A stretch of 64,000 nucleotides of DNA, from the NCBI RefSeq assembly GCF_016031625.1, contig NZ_JACCHP010000009.1, positions 178,329-242,328 of the forward strand, in the 5' to 3' direction. Positions 53,010 through 61,990 of the stretch are shown here, one piece after another. This DNA comes from Bradyrhizobium agreste. GTDB taxonomy: Bacteria; Pseudomonadota; Alphaproteobacteria; Rhizobiales; Xanthobacteraceae. Under the pieces are notes generated by a model, which was not told the DNA's origin, made no database searches, and saw only the letters and a list, made by a program, of their open reading frames with translations. A program made the position numbers and the translations under genes. Numbering within the stretch: position 1 is the first letter of the stretch; every line of letters begins with the position of its first letter.

Positions 53010-54140
53010 ATGAAATCAACGCTAGTGGTGGGCGCATTGCTCACCGTCATGACCGCAACGGGCGCCTTTGGCCAGGCGATCAAGCTCGCCAACGTCGCGG
53101 AGCTCTCGGGCGGCGGCGCCACCGTCGGCACGAACTGGAAGAACGGCATCGACCTTGCGATCGAGGAGATCAACGCCAAAGGCGGCGTGCTCGGCCGCAA
53201 GCTCGAGGTCAGCCACGCCGACTCGCAATCCAACCCCGGGGTGGCGCGCGCTCAGGTGCAGAAGGCGCTCGATGCCGAGCCCTACGTGCTGCTCGGACCC
53301 GGCTATTCCGGCTCCGTGAAGGTGACCGCGCCGCTCGCGGCAGAAGCCGGCATCGCGCAGATCATGGGCGGCGAAGCGGCCGAGCTGACGCAAGCCGGAA
53401 ACAAGTTCCTGTTCCGCACCTCGTTCGGCCAGCAATCCTCGATGCCGAAGGTCGCAAAGTACATCCATGATGAGATGAAGGCGAAGACCGTCGCGGTGGT
53501 CTGGGTCAACAACGACTTCGGCCGCGGCGGGCGCGACGTCATCGTCAAGGAGCTCGACCGGCTCGGCTCCAAGGTCGTCGCCGATCTTTCCACTGAGGCG
53601 GGCCAGGCCGACTTCGCTGCCGACGTCGGCAAGATCAAGGCCGCCAACCCCGATGCCGTGTTCGTCTACCTGAATGAGGAAGAAAGCGCGCGCATCCTGA
53701 AAGAGCTGAAGCGCCAGGGCGTCACCGCGCCGCTGATGGGCGAGACCACGCTGATTGGCCAGAAGGTGATCGAGCTCGCCGGCGATGCCGCCAACGGCGC
53801 GCGCGGCCATGTCGGCCTCACCACCGACGCGCCGGTCGATCTGGTCAAGGCGTTCCGCGAGAAGTTCTCCAAGAAGTACAATTACGTGCCTGACCATAAC
53901 GGCCTGAAGGGCTACCTCGCCGTCTACATGGTGAAGGCCACCACCGAAAAGATGGGCAAGGTCGACCCGAAGAAGTTCGCCGACACGCTGCACGGCCTCA
54001 CCATCAAGGCCGCGGACGAGCCGGGCATCCTGATGGACGTCACCTTCAGCGACACCGGCGACATCGACCGCCAGAGCTTCCTGGTCGAGGTGGTCGAAGG
54101 CAAGCAGGTGGTGAAGCAGGTGCTGCCGAAGGTGAAGTGA
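53010..54140 (+). CDS. ABC importer substrate-binding protein of the shikimate locus (376 aa)
   Basis: Signal peptide MKSTLVVGALLTVMTATGAFG, mature QAIKLANVAELSGGGATVGTNWKNGIDLAIEEINAKGGVLG. Periplasmic-binding fold type I (LivJ/K class) with LLGPGYSGSVKVTAPLAAEAGIAQI and FADTLHGLTIKAADEPGILMDVTF. GGAGGAGAGG precedes the ATG at 53010. Ligand is inferred to be shikimate, quinate or dehydroshikimate from the gene neighbourhood. Confidence 0.88.
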   Translation: MKSTLVVGALLTVMTATGAFGQAIKLANVAELSGGGATVGTNWKNGIDLAIEEINAKGGVLGRKLEVSHADSQSNPGVARAQVQKALDAEPYVLLGPGYSGSVKVTAPLAAEAGIAQIMGGEAAELTQAGNKFLFRTSFGQQSSMPKVAKYIHDEMKAKTVAVVWVNNDFGRGGRDVIVKELDRLGSKVVADLSTEAGQADFAADVGKIKAANPDAVFVYLNEEESARILKELKRQGVTAPLMGETTLIGQKVIELAGDAANGARGHVGLTTDAPVDLVKAFREKFSKKYNYVPDHNGLKGYLAVYMVKATTEKMGKVDPKKFADTLHGLTIKAADEPGILMDVTFSDTGDIDRQSFLVEVVEGKQVVKQVLPKVK

Positions 54141-54148
54141 GGCGTGGC

Positions 54149-54323
54149 CCTTCTCCCTCTCCCCGCTCTACGCGGGGAGAGATCTTTCGTCTCCCTCACC
54201 CCGCCCTTCGCGGGGAGAGGGCGGGGTGAGGGGCTGCTTCCGCGACGACCGTGACAAATCGAATTCGCGGAAACAGCCCCTCACCCCAACCCTCTCCCCG
54301 TAAGAACAGGGAGAGGGAGAAGA
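54149..54323. repeat. Palindromic repeat (CTCTCCCCGC type), copy 1
   Basis: CTTCTCCCTCTCCCC and CAACCCTCTCCCCG with GGGAGAGGGAGAAG, enclosing CCCTCACCCCGCCC against GGGGCTGCTTCCGCG and CGCGGAAACAGCCCCTCACCCC. It lies between the binding protein and LivH genes and may lower downstream expression. Confidence 0.75.
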
Positions 54324-54377
54324 AAGAGAAAGGGGAGAGGGCAACGATGGAGCGGGAATAGGGACACGAGAGGGAAC

Positions 54378-55253
54378 ATGTCCAACCTATTCGATCTACT
54401 GGTCGCGGGGCTGGCCACCGGCGCCATCTATGCGCTGGTTGCGGTCGGCTTCACGCTGCTGTGGCAGACCTCGCAGACCATCAATTTCGCGCAAGGCGAG
54501 TTCGTGATGCTGCCGGCGTTCCTGATGCTGGCGGCGATGCAGGTGGGCGCGCCGTTCTGGCTCGCGATCATCCTCGGCATCCTCTTGTCGATGATCCTGC
54601 TCGGCCTCGCCTTCAAGCTGCTGCTGGTCGACCCGATGATGCGCCATGGCGTGCTGCCGCTGGCGATTGCGACCATGGCGCTCGCGATCGGCATCAAGGA
54701 GGCCGTCAAGCAATTCTTCAGCGCCGAGGCTTCGCCCTTCCCCTCGATCGTGCCGACCGGCGAGGTCGCCATCCTCGGCCATGCCGTGTCCCTGCAGAGC
54801 ATCGGCGTGCTCGTGGTCGCCATTCTCGCCGTTCTCGGCCTGACCACGCTGCTGAACCGCACCTCGCTCGGCCACCAGATGCAGGCGGCGGCGCAGAATC
54901 CGACGGTGGCGCGCATCATCGGCGTGCCGGTCGAGCGCATGATCCTCTTGACGTTCCTGATCAACGCGTTCCTGGTGGCGCTGGCCTCGCTGCTGATCAC
55001 ACCGATCTACCTCGCAAAGTTCTCGTCCGGCGAGGTGCTGGGCCAGGCCGCCTTCATCGCCGCGATCGTCGGCGGCTTCAACCAGGTGCGCGGCGCGATC
55101 GCCGGCGGCCTGTTGATCGGCGTGCTCGATAATCTCGCGGCGGCCTATGTCTCGACGCAGTATCGCGCCGCCGTGCCGATGATGTTCCTGATCGCCGTCA
55201 TCCTGTTCCGGCCGCAGGGCTTGCTCGGCCGTGCCGAGGAGCGCACCGTATGA
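54378..55253 (+). CDS. ABC importer permease, LivH class (shikimate locus; 291 aa)
   Basis: LivH marks: LFDLLVAGLATGAIYALVAVGFTLLWQTSQTINFAQGEFVMLPAF and the EAA-like RTSLGHQMQAAAQNPTVARIIGVPVERMILLTFLINAFLVALAS. About eight membrane segments. Overlaps livM by four bases. The gene order binding protein-H-M-G-F is complete here, in contrast to the importer at 44961-48288. Confidence 0.92.
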   Translation: MSNLFDLLVAGLATGAIYALVAVGFTLLWQTSQTINFAQGEFVMLPAFLMLAAMQVGAPFWLAIILGILLSMILLGLAFKLLLVDPMMRHGVLPLAIATMALAIGIKEAVKQFFSAEASPFPSIVPTGEVAILGHAVSLQSIGVLVVAILAVLGLTTLLNRTSLGHQMQAAAQNPTVARIIGVPVERMILLTFLINAFLVALASLLITPIYLAKFSSGEVLGQAAFIAAIVGGFNQVRGAIAGGLLIGVLDNLAAAYVSTQYRAAVPMMFLIAVILFRPQGLLGRAEERTV

Positions 55254-56248
55254 GCGGCTTCGCCAAACCCCTGAAGATCGCGCTCGGCCTTGCCGTGATC
55301 GCCGCGCTGATCATCGTCCCCATGAACTTCAACCGCTACGGCCTGTTCATTCTCAGCCAATGGGCCGTGATGAGCATCGCGGCGATGGGGCTCAATCTCA
55401 CGCTCGGCTATGCCGGCCAGGTCTCGCTGGCCCAAGGCGCCTTCGTCGGCATCGGCGCCTACGCCGCCGCGATCATGACCACACATGGCTGGCCGCTGCC
55501 GGCGGCGATCCTGGTGGCGATCGTCTTGAGCTTTGCGATCGGCTGGGTGCTCGGCTATCCCGCGCTGCGCGTGCAGCACCATTATCTCGCCTTCGTCACG
55601 CTGGCCTTCTCCACGCTGGCCTTCCTTCTGTTCCGCAACGAGAGCTGGCTGACCGGCGGCATCTACGGCATCTCCAACATTCCGCGTCCCCACATCTTCG
55701 GCATCGCGACCAACAAGCCGCTGCCGTTCTACTATGTCTGCCTCGGCTCGCTCGCGATCGTCTCGCTGGCGGTGTGGTGGCTGATCCGTTCGCCTTGGGG
55801 CCGTGCCTTCATGGCGCTACGGGAAAATCCGTTGCGCGCGCAATCGCTCGGCATCGATACGCGGCGCTACACGCTGATGGCGTTCGCGATCGGCTCGGCG
55901 CTCGGCGGCGTCGCCGGCGCGCTCTATGCGCCGCTGACGCAATATATCGATCCGGTGCCGTTCAACCTGTCGCTCTCGCTCGACCTCCTGTTGATGGTGA
56001 TCGTCGGCGGCGCCGGCTTCTATTTCGGCCCGTTCCTCGGCGCGATGATCGCGGTGCTGCTGCCGGAATGGCTGCGCTTCGCGGAAGGCTATTATCTGAT
56101 GCTCTACGCGGTCGCCGTGATGCTGCTGCTGATCTGGTCGCCGACCGGCATTCTCGGAATCCTCGATCGCTATCTCGCCGAACGCCGCACCAAGGCGGCG
56201 TCCGCGCTGCGCGCCGTCGCAAAGTCGCGCCTGGAGACGGTGCAATGA
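55250..56248 (+). CDS. ABC importer permease, LivM class (shikimate locus; 332 aa)
   Basis: LivM hallmark AAMGLNLTLGYAGQVSLAQGAFVGIGAYAAAIM and SPWGRAFMALRENPLRAQSLGIDTRRYTLMAFAIGSALGGVAGALYA, with YYLMLYAVAVMLLLIWSPTGI near the end. A basic C-terminal tail extends past the last segment. Overlaps livG by four bases (ATGA). Confidence 0.92.
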   Translation: MSGFAKPLKIALGLAVIAALIIVPMNFNRYGLFILSQWAVMSIAAMGLNLTLGYAGQVSLAQGAFVGIGAYAAAIMTTHGWPLPAAILVAIVLSFAIGWVLGYPALRVQHHYLAFVTLAFSTLAFLLFRNESWLTGGIYGISNIPRPHIFGIATNKPLPFYYVCLGSLAIVSLAVWWLIRSPWGRAFMALRENPLRAQSLGIDTRRYTLMAFAIGSALGGVAGALYAPLTQYIDPVPFNLSLSLDLLLMVIVGGAGFYFGPFLGAMIAVLLPEWLRFAEGYYLMLYAVAVMLLLIWSPTGILGILDRYLAERRTKAASALRAVAKSRLETVQ

Positions 56249-56988
56249 GTGCGGTTCTCGAAGTCACCGACATCAAGAAGAGCTTTGGCGGCATCCACGC
56301 CGTCAACGGCGTCTCGTTCGACGTGCGCGAGGGCGAGATCCTCGGCCTGATCGGGCCGAACGGCTGCGGCAAGTCCACGCTGTTCAACTGCATCCTCGGC
56401 CAGCTGACGCCGACCGGCGGCGAAGTGAAGCTCGACGGACAGGTCGTCACCGGCCTGCGCCCCTCCGAGCTCAACAAGCTCGGGGTCAGCCGCACCTTCC
56501 AGCTGTTGCAGGTGTTCCCGAAACTCTCGGTGCGCGAGAACCTGATCCTCGCCGGACAGGAGCACCAGGGCAACATGGCCTCGCGCCTGGTCGGCCGCTC
56601 CGATGCCGGACTGACGGAGGCCGCCAACCAGATGATCGGCTTCTTCAAGCTCGACCATCTCGCCGACGAGCCAGCCGGTGGTCTCTCCTACGGTCAGCAG
56701 AAACTGCTCGATGCCGCGATGGCGTTCATGGGCGGTCCGCGCCTCGTGCTGCTCGATGAGCCAGCCGGTGGCGTCAACCCGTCGATGCTGGCGGACCTCA
56801 AGGAGCGCCTGGTCGCGATCAACCGCGAGAAGAACGCCACCTTCGTCGTGATCGAGCACAACATGGAGTTCGTGATGTCGCTGTGCTCGCGCGTGATGGT
56901 GATGGCGGAAGGCAAGGTGCTGGCGATGGGCCGGCCCGACGAGGTCCGCAAGAACCCCGCCGTGATCGAAGCCTATCTCGGACATTAG
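56245..56988 (+). CDS. ABC importer ATPase, LivG class (shikimate locus; 247 aa)
   Basis: Walker A GPNGCGKST, LivG-type GVSRTFQLLQVFPKLSVRENLILAGQEHQGN, signature LSYGQQKLLDAAMAFMGGPRLVLLDEPAGGVNP, and the switch in FVVIEHNMEFVMSLCSRVMVM. Length is normal. Tightly packed with livM and livF. Confidence 0.93.
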   Translation: MSAVLEVTDIKKSFGGIHAVNGVSFDVREGEILGLIGPNGCGKSTLFNCILGQLTPTGGEVKLDGQVVTGLRPSELNKLGVSRTFQLLQVFPKLSVRENLILAGQEHQGNMASRLVGRSDAGLTEAANQMIGFFKLDHLADEPAGGLSYGQQKLLDAAMAFMGGPRLVLLDEPAGGVNPSMLADLKERLVAINREKNATFVVIEHNMEFVMSLCSRVMVMAEGKVLAMGRPDEVRKNPAVIEAYLGH

Positions 56989-56997
56989 GAGCGAGTG

Positions 56998-57735
56998 ATG
57001 AGCGACCCGATCCTCTCGGTCCACAATCTCGTCGGCGGCTACGGCAAGATGACGATCTTGAACGGCACGACGTTTGCCGTTCCTTCGGCCACGATCACGA
57101 CGATCATCGGTCCGAACGGCGCCGGCAAGTCGACGGTTTTCAAGGCCATCTTCGGCCTGCTCAAGCTGCGCGAAGGCAAGATCAGCTTCGCGGGCCGCGA
57201 CGTCACGAACTTAAGCCAGCGCGCGCTGCTCAACGCCGGCATCTGCTACGTGCCGCAGGGGCGCAACATCTTTCCCGAACTGTCGGTGCGCCACAATATC
57301 GAGCTCGGCGGCGTCGCCGCCGACAAGGGCCTCGACCTGCCCAAGCGGATCGAGGCGGCGCTCGACCTGTTTCCGGCGTTGCGGCGCAAGTCCGCGCAGC
57401 AGGCCTCGACGCTGTCCGGCGGCGAGCAGAAGCAGCTCGAGATCGCCCGCTCGCTGCTGCTCGAGCCGAAGCTGGTGCTGGTCGACGAGCCTTCGATCGG
57501 CCTGTCACCGCTGATGGTGCAGCAGACCTTCGACATCCTCAAGAGCTTGCGCGACCGCGGCGTCACCATCCTGATGATCGAGCAGAACGCGCGCTCGGCG
57601 CTGGAGATCTCCGACATCGGCATCGTGCTCGAGCTTGGCCAGACCCGCATGGTCGACGACGCCAGGCGCATTCTGAATGATCCCCGCATCGGGCAGCTCT
57701 TCCTCGGCGGCGCCATGGAGGAGAGTGCGGCATGA
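56998..57735 (+). CDS. ABC importer ATPase, LivF class (shikimate locus; 245 aa)
   Basis: Walker A GPNGAGKST, LivF-type VPQGRNIFPELSVRHNIELGG, signature LSGGEQKQLEIARSLLLEPKLVLVDEPSIGLSP, and switch ILMIEQNARSALEISDIG. The ATG at 56998 has AGGAG six bases before, better than the GTG at 56995. It overlaps the Gfo/Idh gene by four bases. Confidence 0.93.
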   Translation: MSDPILSVHNLVGGYGKMTILNGTTFAVPSATITTIIGPNGAGKSTVFKAIFGLLKLREGKISFAGRDVTNLSQRALLNAGICYVPQGRNIFPELSVRHNIELGGVAADKGLDLPKRIEAALDLFPALRRKSAQQASTLSGGEQKQLEIARSLLLEPKLVLVDEPSIGLSPLMVQQTFDILKSLRDRGVTILMIEQNARSALEISDIGIVLELGQTRMVDDARRILNDPRIGQLFLGGAMEESAA

Positions 57736-58790
57736 GCGCGAAGATGCGGATCGCCGTGGCCGGCGCCGGCCTGATCGGCCGTCGCCATATCGAGTTGATC
57801 GAGTCCTCCCCGGATTGCGTGCTCGCCGGCATCGCCGACCCTTCGCCCGCCGCGAAGGAATATGCGCTGGCGCATGGCGTGACCTGCTATGCGGACCATC
57901 GCGCCCTTCTGGCAGAGGAGAAGCCCGACGGCCTGATCATTGCCTCGCCCAACACGCTGCATCTGCCGATGGCGCTCGACTGCGCCGAAGCCGGCGTGCC
58001 GGCCTTGATCGAGAAGCCGGTGACCGAGACGGTTGCGACCGCGCAGCGCCTTTGCGCGGCGGTGAGACGCACCGGCGTGCCCATGCTGGTCGGCCATCAC
58101 CGCCGGCACAATCCGATCATCAAGTCGGCCCGCGAGACGGTGGCGGGCGGCAAGCTCGGCCAGCTCGCGGCCGTGGTCGGGCTATGGCTCCTCAAGAAGC
58201 CCGACGATTATTTCGAGGTCGCCTGGCGGCGCGAAGCGGGCGGCGGGCCGCTGCTCATCAATCTCATCCACGACATCGACAATCTCCGCTTCATCTGCGG
58301 CGAGATCGTCGAGGTGCAGGCGCTGACCTCGAACAAGGTGCGCGGCTTCGCGGTCGAGGACACTGCCGCGCTGCTGCTGCGCTTTGCGAGTGGCGCGCTG
58401 GGAACGGTGACCGTGTCGGATGCGACGCCGGCGCCGTGGAGCTGGGAACTCTCCTCAGGCGAGAACCCGGCCTATCCCAAGCAGGACCAGCCCTGCTACA
58501 TCCTCTCGGGCACCGCGGGTTCGCTCTCCGTGCCCAACATGGAGCTGTGGTCCTACGCGCAGCAGTCCGGCTGGTACGCGCCGCTGTCGCGCGCGACCAT
58601 CGCGCCGCCCGCGTTCGATCCGCTGGTCGAGCAGCTCCGGCATTTCTGCGCAATGATCGCCGGCCGCGAACAGCCACTGATCTCGGTCGAGGACGCGATG
58701 GGAACGCTTGCCGTCGTCGAAGCCGTCAGCGAGGCCGCGCGCACGGGGCAAAAGATCTCGCCGGGCCAGATCATGGAGCAGGCCGCATGA
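57732..58790 (+). CDS. Gfo/Idh/MocA-type oxidoreductase (352 aa)
   Basis: Two-domain NAD(P)-dependent dehydrogenase: Rossmann motif IAVAGAGLIGRRHIELI, conserved ALIEKPVTETVATAQ with the catalytic EKP motif, and MLVGHHRRHNPIIKSARETV. The C-terminal domain contains WRREAGGGPLLINLIHDIDNLRFICG with the histidine-aspartate pair. In quinate/shikimate loci such enzymes are candidates for quinate or dehydroquinate oxidation; the exact reaction is not decided. Overlaps both neighbours. Confidence 0.85.
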   Translation: MSAKMRIAVAGAGLIGRRHIELIESSPDCVLAGIADPSPAAKEYALAHGVTCYADHRALLAEEKPDGLIIASPNTLHLPMALDCAEAGVPALIEKPVTETVATAQRLCAAVRRTGVPMLVGHHRRHNPIIKSARETVAGGKLGQLAAVVGLWLLKKPDDYFEVAWRREAGGGPLLINLIHDIDNLRFICGEIVEVQALTSNKVRGFAVEDTAALLLRFASGALGTVTVSDATPAPWSWELSSGENPAYPKQDQPCYILSGTAGSLSVPNMELWSYAQQSGWYAPLSRATIAPPAFDPLVEQLRHFCAMIAGREQPLISVEDAMGTLAVVEAVSEAARTGQKISPGQIMEQAA

Positions 58791-60658
58791 ACCAGCGCTC
58801 GATTGCCACCGTCTCCCTCTCCGGCGCGCTCGACGAAAAGCTCCGCGCCATCGCCGCCGCCGGCTTCGATGCGGTCGAGATTTTCGAAAACGACCTGCTG
58901 TCGTTCGGCGCCGGCCCGCGCGACATCGCAAAACTCTGCCGCGACCTCAATCTCGAGATCTGTGCGTTCCAGCCGTTCCGCGACTTCGAGGGCATGCCGG
59001 AGCCGCAGCGCGCGCGCAACTTCGCCCGCGCGGAGCGGAAGTTCGATTTGATGCAGGAGCTCGGCACCGATCTCTTGCTGATCTGCTCCAACGTCTCGCC
59101 CGCCTCGCTCGGCGGCATCGACCGCGCTGCTGACGACTTTCGCGAGCTCGGCGAGCGCGCCGCCAAACGCGGCTTGCGCGTCGGCTATGAGGCGCTGGCC
59201 TGGGGCCGCCACGTCAACGATTATCGCGACGCCTGGGAGATCGTGCGCCGCGCCGATCATCCCGCAATCGGTGTCATCCTCGACAGCTTCCACGCGCTGG
59301 CGCCCAGCTTTCCGACCCGCGCCATGGCCTCGATCCCCGGCGACAAGATCTTTCTGGTGCAGCTCGCCGATGCACCAAGGCTCGAGCTGGACATCCTGTC
59401 GTGGAGCCGGCACTTCCGCTCCTTTCCCGGCCAGGGCGACCTGCCGGTCGGCGCGTTCATGGCGGCGGTCGCAGCGACCGGCTATGCCGGGCCGCTGTCG
59501 CTGGAGATCTTCAACGACCAGTTCCGCGCCGGCTCGGCCGCACAGACTGCGGTCGACGGCCTGCGCTCGCTGATCCTGCTGGAGGACCAGCTCGCACCGG
59601 ATTGGCCGAATTTCGCCGGCAAGGCGCTGGCTCCGAAGGCGAAGAGCCGCGGCACCGGTTTCATCGAGTTTGCGGTCAACGAGAGCAAGGCCGGCGAGCT
59701 TGCCCGTCTGTTCTCACAGCTCGGCTTCCGCAAGAGCGGCCAGCACCGCAGCAAGGCGGTGGAGCGCTGGTCGCAGGGCAAGGTCGAGCTCGTCATCAAT
59801 TGCGAGACCGACGGCTTTGCGCATTCGCACTATGTCACCCACGGGCCCGGCGTCTGCGCCATCGCGCTCGACGTCGACGATGCCGGCCGTGCCATGCAGC
59901 GCGCCGAGACGCTGAAGGCGCGCACCTTCTACCAGCCGGTCGGTCCGGGCGAACTCGAGATCCCCGCGATCCACGGCGTCGGCGGCAGCCTGCTCTATTT
60001 TCTCGACCAGGCCGGCAAGAACTGGGACACCGATTTCGAGCCTGTTGCAAGCGATGCCAGCGGCGATGCGCTGCTCGCGGTCGATCACATCGCGCAGTCG
60101 ATGCCCTATGACGAGATGCTGTCCTGGCTGTTGTTCTACACCGGCATTCTCGACCTCAATCGGCTGCCACAGATGGAGATCGCCGACCCCCGAGGTCTCG
60201 TACAGAGCCAGGCCGTCGTCAACGCCGACCAGAGCCTGCGCTTCGTGCTCAACGGCTCCTCCGCCAACCGCACCCTGCCGGCGCGCTTCATCTCGGAGTT
60301 CTTCGGCTCGGGCGTGCAGCACGTCGCCTTCGCGTGTCAGGATATTTTTGCGACCGTCGCGGCCATGCGCCAGCGCGGGGCGGGCTTCCTGGACATCCCC
60401 GACAATTACTATGACGACATCGAAGCCAAATACGATCTTTCGCCTGGACTGATGGCGCAGCTGCGCGCCAACCACATCCTCTACGACCGCGAAGGCGACG
60501 GCGAGTTCTTCCAGGTCTACACCCACATCTTCGACGAGCGCTTCTTCTTCGAGATCGTCGAGCGCAGGCATTATCAGGGTTTCGGTGCGGCCAACGCCGG
60601 CATCAGGCTCGCAGCGCAAGCGCGCGAGGTGCGCCCCGCAAGCATGCCAAGGGTGTGA
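58787..60658 (+). CDS. quiC: Two-domain 3-dehydroshikimate dehydratase with C-terminal HPPD-like domain (623 aa)
   Basis: The N-terminal half (about 1-285) is an AP-endonuclease/xylose-isomerase TIM barrel, as in 3-dehydroshikimate dehydratase: IATVSLSGALDEKLRAIAAAGFDAVEIFE, YEALAWGRHVNDYRDAW, VILDSFHALAP and PLSLEIFNDQF supply the metal-site Glu/Asp/His. The C-terminal half is a VOC, HPPD-like domain with AVDHIAQSM, GVQHVAFACQDIF and RFFFEIVERRHYQGFG, which hold a possible His-His-Glu site. It yields protocatechuate from dehydroshikimate. Such fusions are known in QuiC1-type enzymes. The role of the second half is unclear. Last gene of the operon. Confidence 0.88.
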   Translation: MNQRSIATVSLSGALDEKLRAIAAAGFDAVEIFENDLLSFGAGPRDIAKLCRDLNLEICAFQPFRDFEGMPEPQRARNFARAERKFDLMQELGTDLLLICSNVSPASLGGIDRAADDFRELGERAAKRGLRVGYEALAWGRHVNDYRDAWEIVRRADHPAIGVILDSFHALAPSFPTRAMASIPGDKIFLVQLADAPRLELDILSWSRHFRSFPGQGDLPVGAFMAAVAATGYAGPLSLEIFNDQFRAGSAAQTAVDGLRSLILLEDQLAPDWPNFAGKALAPKAKSRGTGFIEFAVNESKAGELARLFSQLGFRKSGQHRSKAVERWSQGKVELVINCETDGFAHSHYVTHGPGVCAIALDVDDAGRAMQRAETLKARTFYQPVGPGELEIPAIHGVGGSLLYFLDQAGKNWDTDFEPVASDASGDALLAVDHIAQSMPYDEMLSWLLFYTGILDLNRLPQMEIADPRGLVQSQAVVNADQSLRFVLNGSSANRTLPARFISEFFGSGVQHVAFACQDIFATVAAMRQRGAGFLDIPDNYYDDIEAKYDLSPGLMAQLRANHILYDREGDGEFFQVYTHIFDERFFFEIVERRHYQGFGAANAGIRLAAQAREVRPASMPRV

Positions 60659-60659
60659 C

Positions 60660-60800
60660 GACCCTCTCCCCTTGTGGGAGAGGGTGGCTCGCCGCGACAG
60701 CGGCGAGACGGGTGAGGGGTCTGCCTCCGCGCACTCATTTCGCGGAGAAATACCCCTCATCCGGCGCTTCGCGCCACCTTCTCCCACAAGGGGAGAAGGG
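60660..60800. repeat. Palindromic repeat (CTCTCCCCGC type), copy 2
   Basis: ACCCTCTCCCCTTGTGGGAG is answered by CTCCCACAAGGGGAGAAGGG, with inner GGTGAGGGGTCTGCCTCCGC against GCGGAGAAATACCCCTCATC. It lies between the convergent quiC and the orphan binding protein gene. Related to 54149-54323. Confidence 0.75.
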
Positions 60801-60817
60801 GCTACATCGCTTGTGCC

Positions 60818-61990
60818 TCACTTCATCTTGCACTTGTCGTGGAAGCGATCCTGGTCGTTCTCGACGATGGTGGCGACGGTCTTCAGCGCGAGCTGGCCTT
60901 CGGAATCCTTGACCACGTCCTGCAGGTAGAAGTTCTGGATCGGGATGTGGTTGTTACCGAACTTGAACGGGCCGCGCACCGATTTGAAGTTGGCCTTCTC
61001 CATCTCGGCCTTCATCTCGTCCTTCTTCGAAGTGTCCCCCTTCACGGCGACGACGGCGCTGTTGATCAGGTTCGCGGCGTCATAGGACTGCGCGCCGTAG
61101 AAGGTCGGGCGCAGGCCGGGGTACTTCTTGCGGTAGTCGGCGACGAAGCGCTTGTTCTGCTCGTTGGGGAGGTCGTTGACCCATTGCTGCGCGCCGGGCA
61201 CCCCGAGCGCGTTCTCCTTCTGGAGCGGCAGCGAGAGCTCGTCGATGGTGAAGGCGGTGTAGAGCGGCATCGTGCTCTTCAGCCCGGCCTGCGCATATTG
61301 GTTCAGGAACTGCACGCCCGCGGCACCCGGGTAGAACACGAAGATCGACTCGGCGCCGGAGGCACGCGCTTTGGAGAGCTCGGCGGAGAAGTCGAGCTGG
61401 CTCGGCCACACAGTGTATTCCTCACCCACGACCTGACCCTTGAAGGTGCTCTTGACGCCGGCCAGCATGTCCTTGCCGGCGGCATAGTTCGGGCCGATCA
61501 GGAACACCGACTTGACGCCCTTCTGGTTCATATAGGTGCCGACCGCCTGCGGCGTCTGATCGTTCTGCCACGAGGTCGAGAACACGTAAGGCGAGCACAG
61601 CTCGCCCGCGAGCTGCGACGGACCGGCATTGGCCGAGATCAGGAAGGTCTTCGAATCGACCGCGGTCTTGAGCGAGGCGAGCAGCACGTTCGACCAGATA
61701 TAGCCGACGATGAAATCGACCTTGTCCGACTGCACCAGCTTCTCGGTCTTCTGCTTGCCGACGTCGGGCTTCTGCCCGTCATCCTCGTAGATCACCTCGA
61801 CCGGCTTGCCGGCCATCTTGCGGCCGAGATGATCGAGCGCGAGCTCGAAGGAATTGCGCATGTCGTTGCCGATCACGGCGGTCGGGCCGCTGAAGGTCGA
61901 GACGAAGCCGATCTTGATGGTGTCACCGGCGAACGCCTGATTTGCCAGCACCAGCGCCGCTGCGCCCGCCAGCCAAAATGCCGTCCTCAT
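60818..61990 (-). CDS. Orphan aromatic-acid-type ABC substrate-binding protein (390 aa)
   Basis: Signal peptide MRTAFWLAGAAALVLANQAFA, mature GDTIKIGFVSTFSGPTAVIGNDMRNSFELALDHLGRKMAG. The type I binding fold (LivK class) is typical of binding proteins for benzoate-like acids: VDFIVGYIWSNVLLA, LISANAGPSQLAGELCSPYVFSTSWQNDQTPQAVGTYM. No permease or ATPase genes accompany it. The importer at 44961-48288 lacks just such a protein, so the two may work together. The ATG at 61990 follows AAGGAGGGG. Confidence 0.85.
   Translation of the reverse strand: MRTAFWLAGAAALVLANQAFAGDTIKIGFVSTFSGPTAVIGNDMRNSFELALDHLGRKMAGKPVEVIYEDDGQKPDVGKQKTEKLVQSDKVDFIVGYIWSNVLLASLKTAVDSKTFLISANAGPSQLAGELCSPYVFSTSWQNDQTPQAVGTYMNQKGVKSVFLIGPNYAAGKDMLAGVKSTFKGQVVGEEYTVWPSQLDFSAELSKARASGAESIFVFYPGAAGVQFLNQYAQAGLKSTMPLYTAFTIDELSLPLQKENALGVPGAQQWVNDLPNEQNKRFVADYRKKYPGLRPTFYGAQSYDAANLINSAVVAVKGDTSKKDEMKAEMEKANFKSVRGPFKFGNNHIPIQNFYLQDVVKDSEGQLALKTVATIVENDQDRFHDKCKMK

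Noticed and set aside
57677..60658. A single 993-codon frame spanning the Gfo/Idh and dehydratase genes
   Set aside because: Its first third is the out-of-frame shadow of the Gfo/Idh gene. Only the part from 58787 has protein-like content, with its own ATG overlapping the upstream stop.
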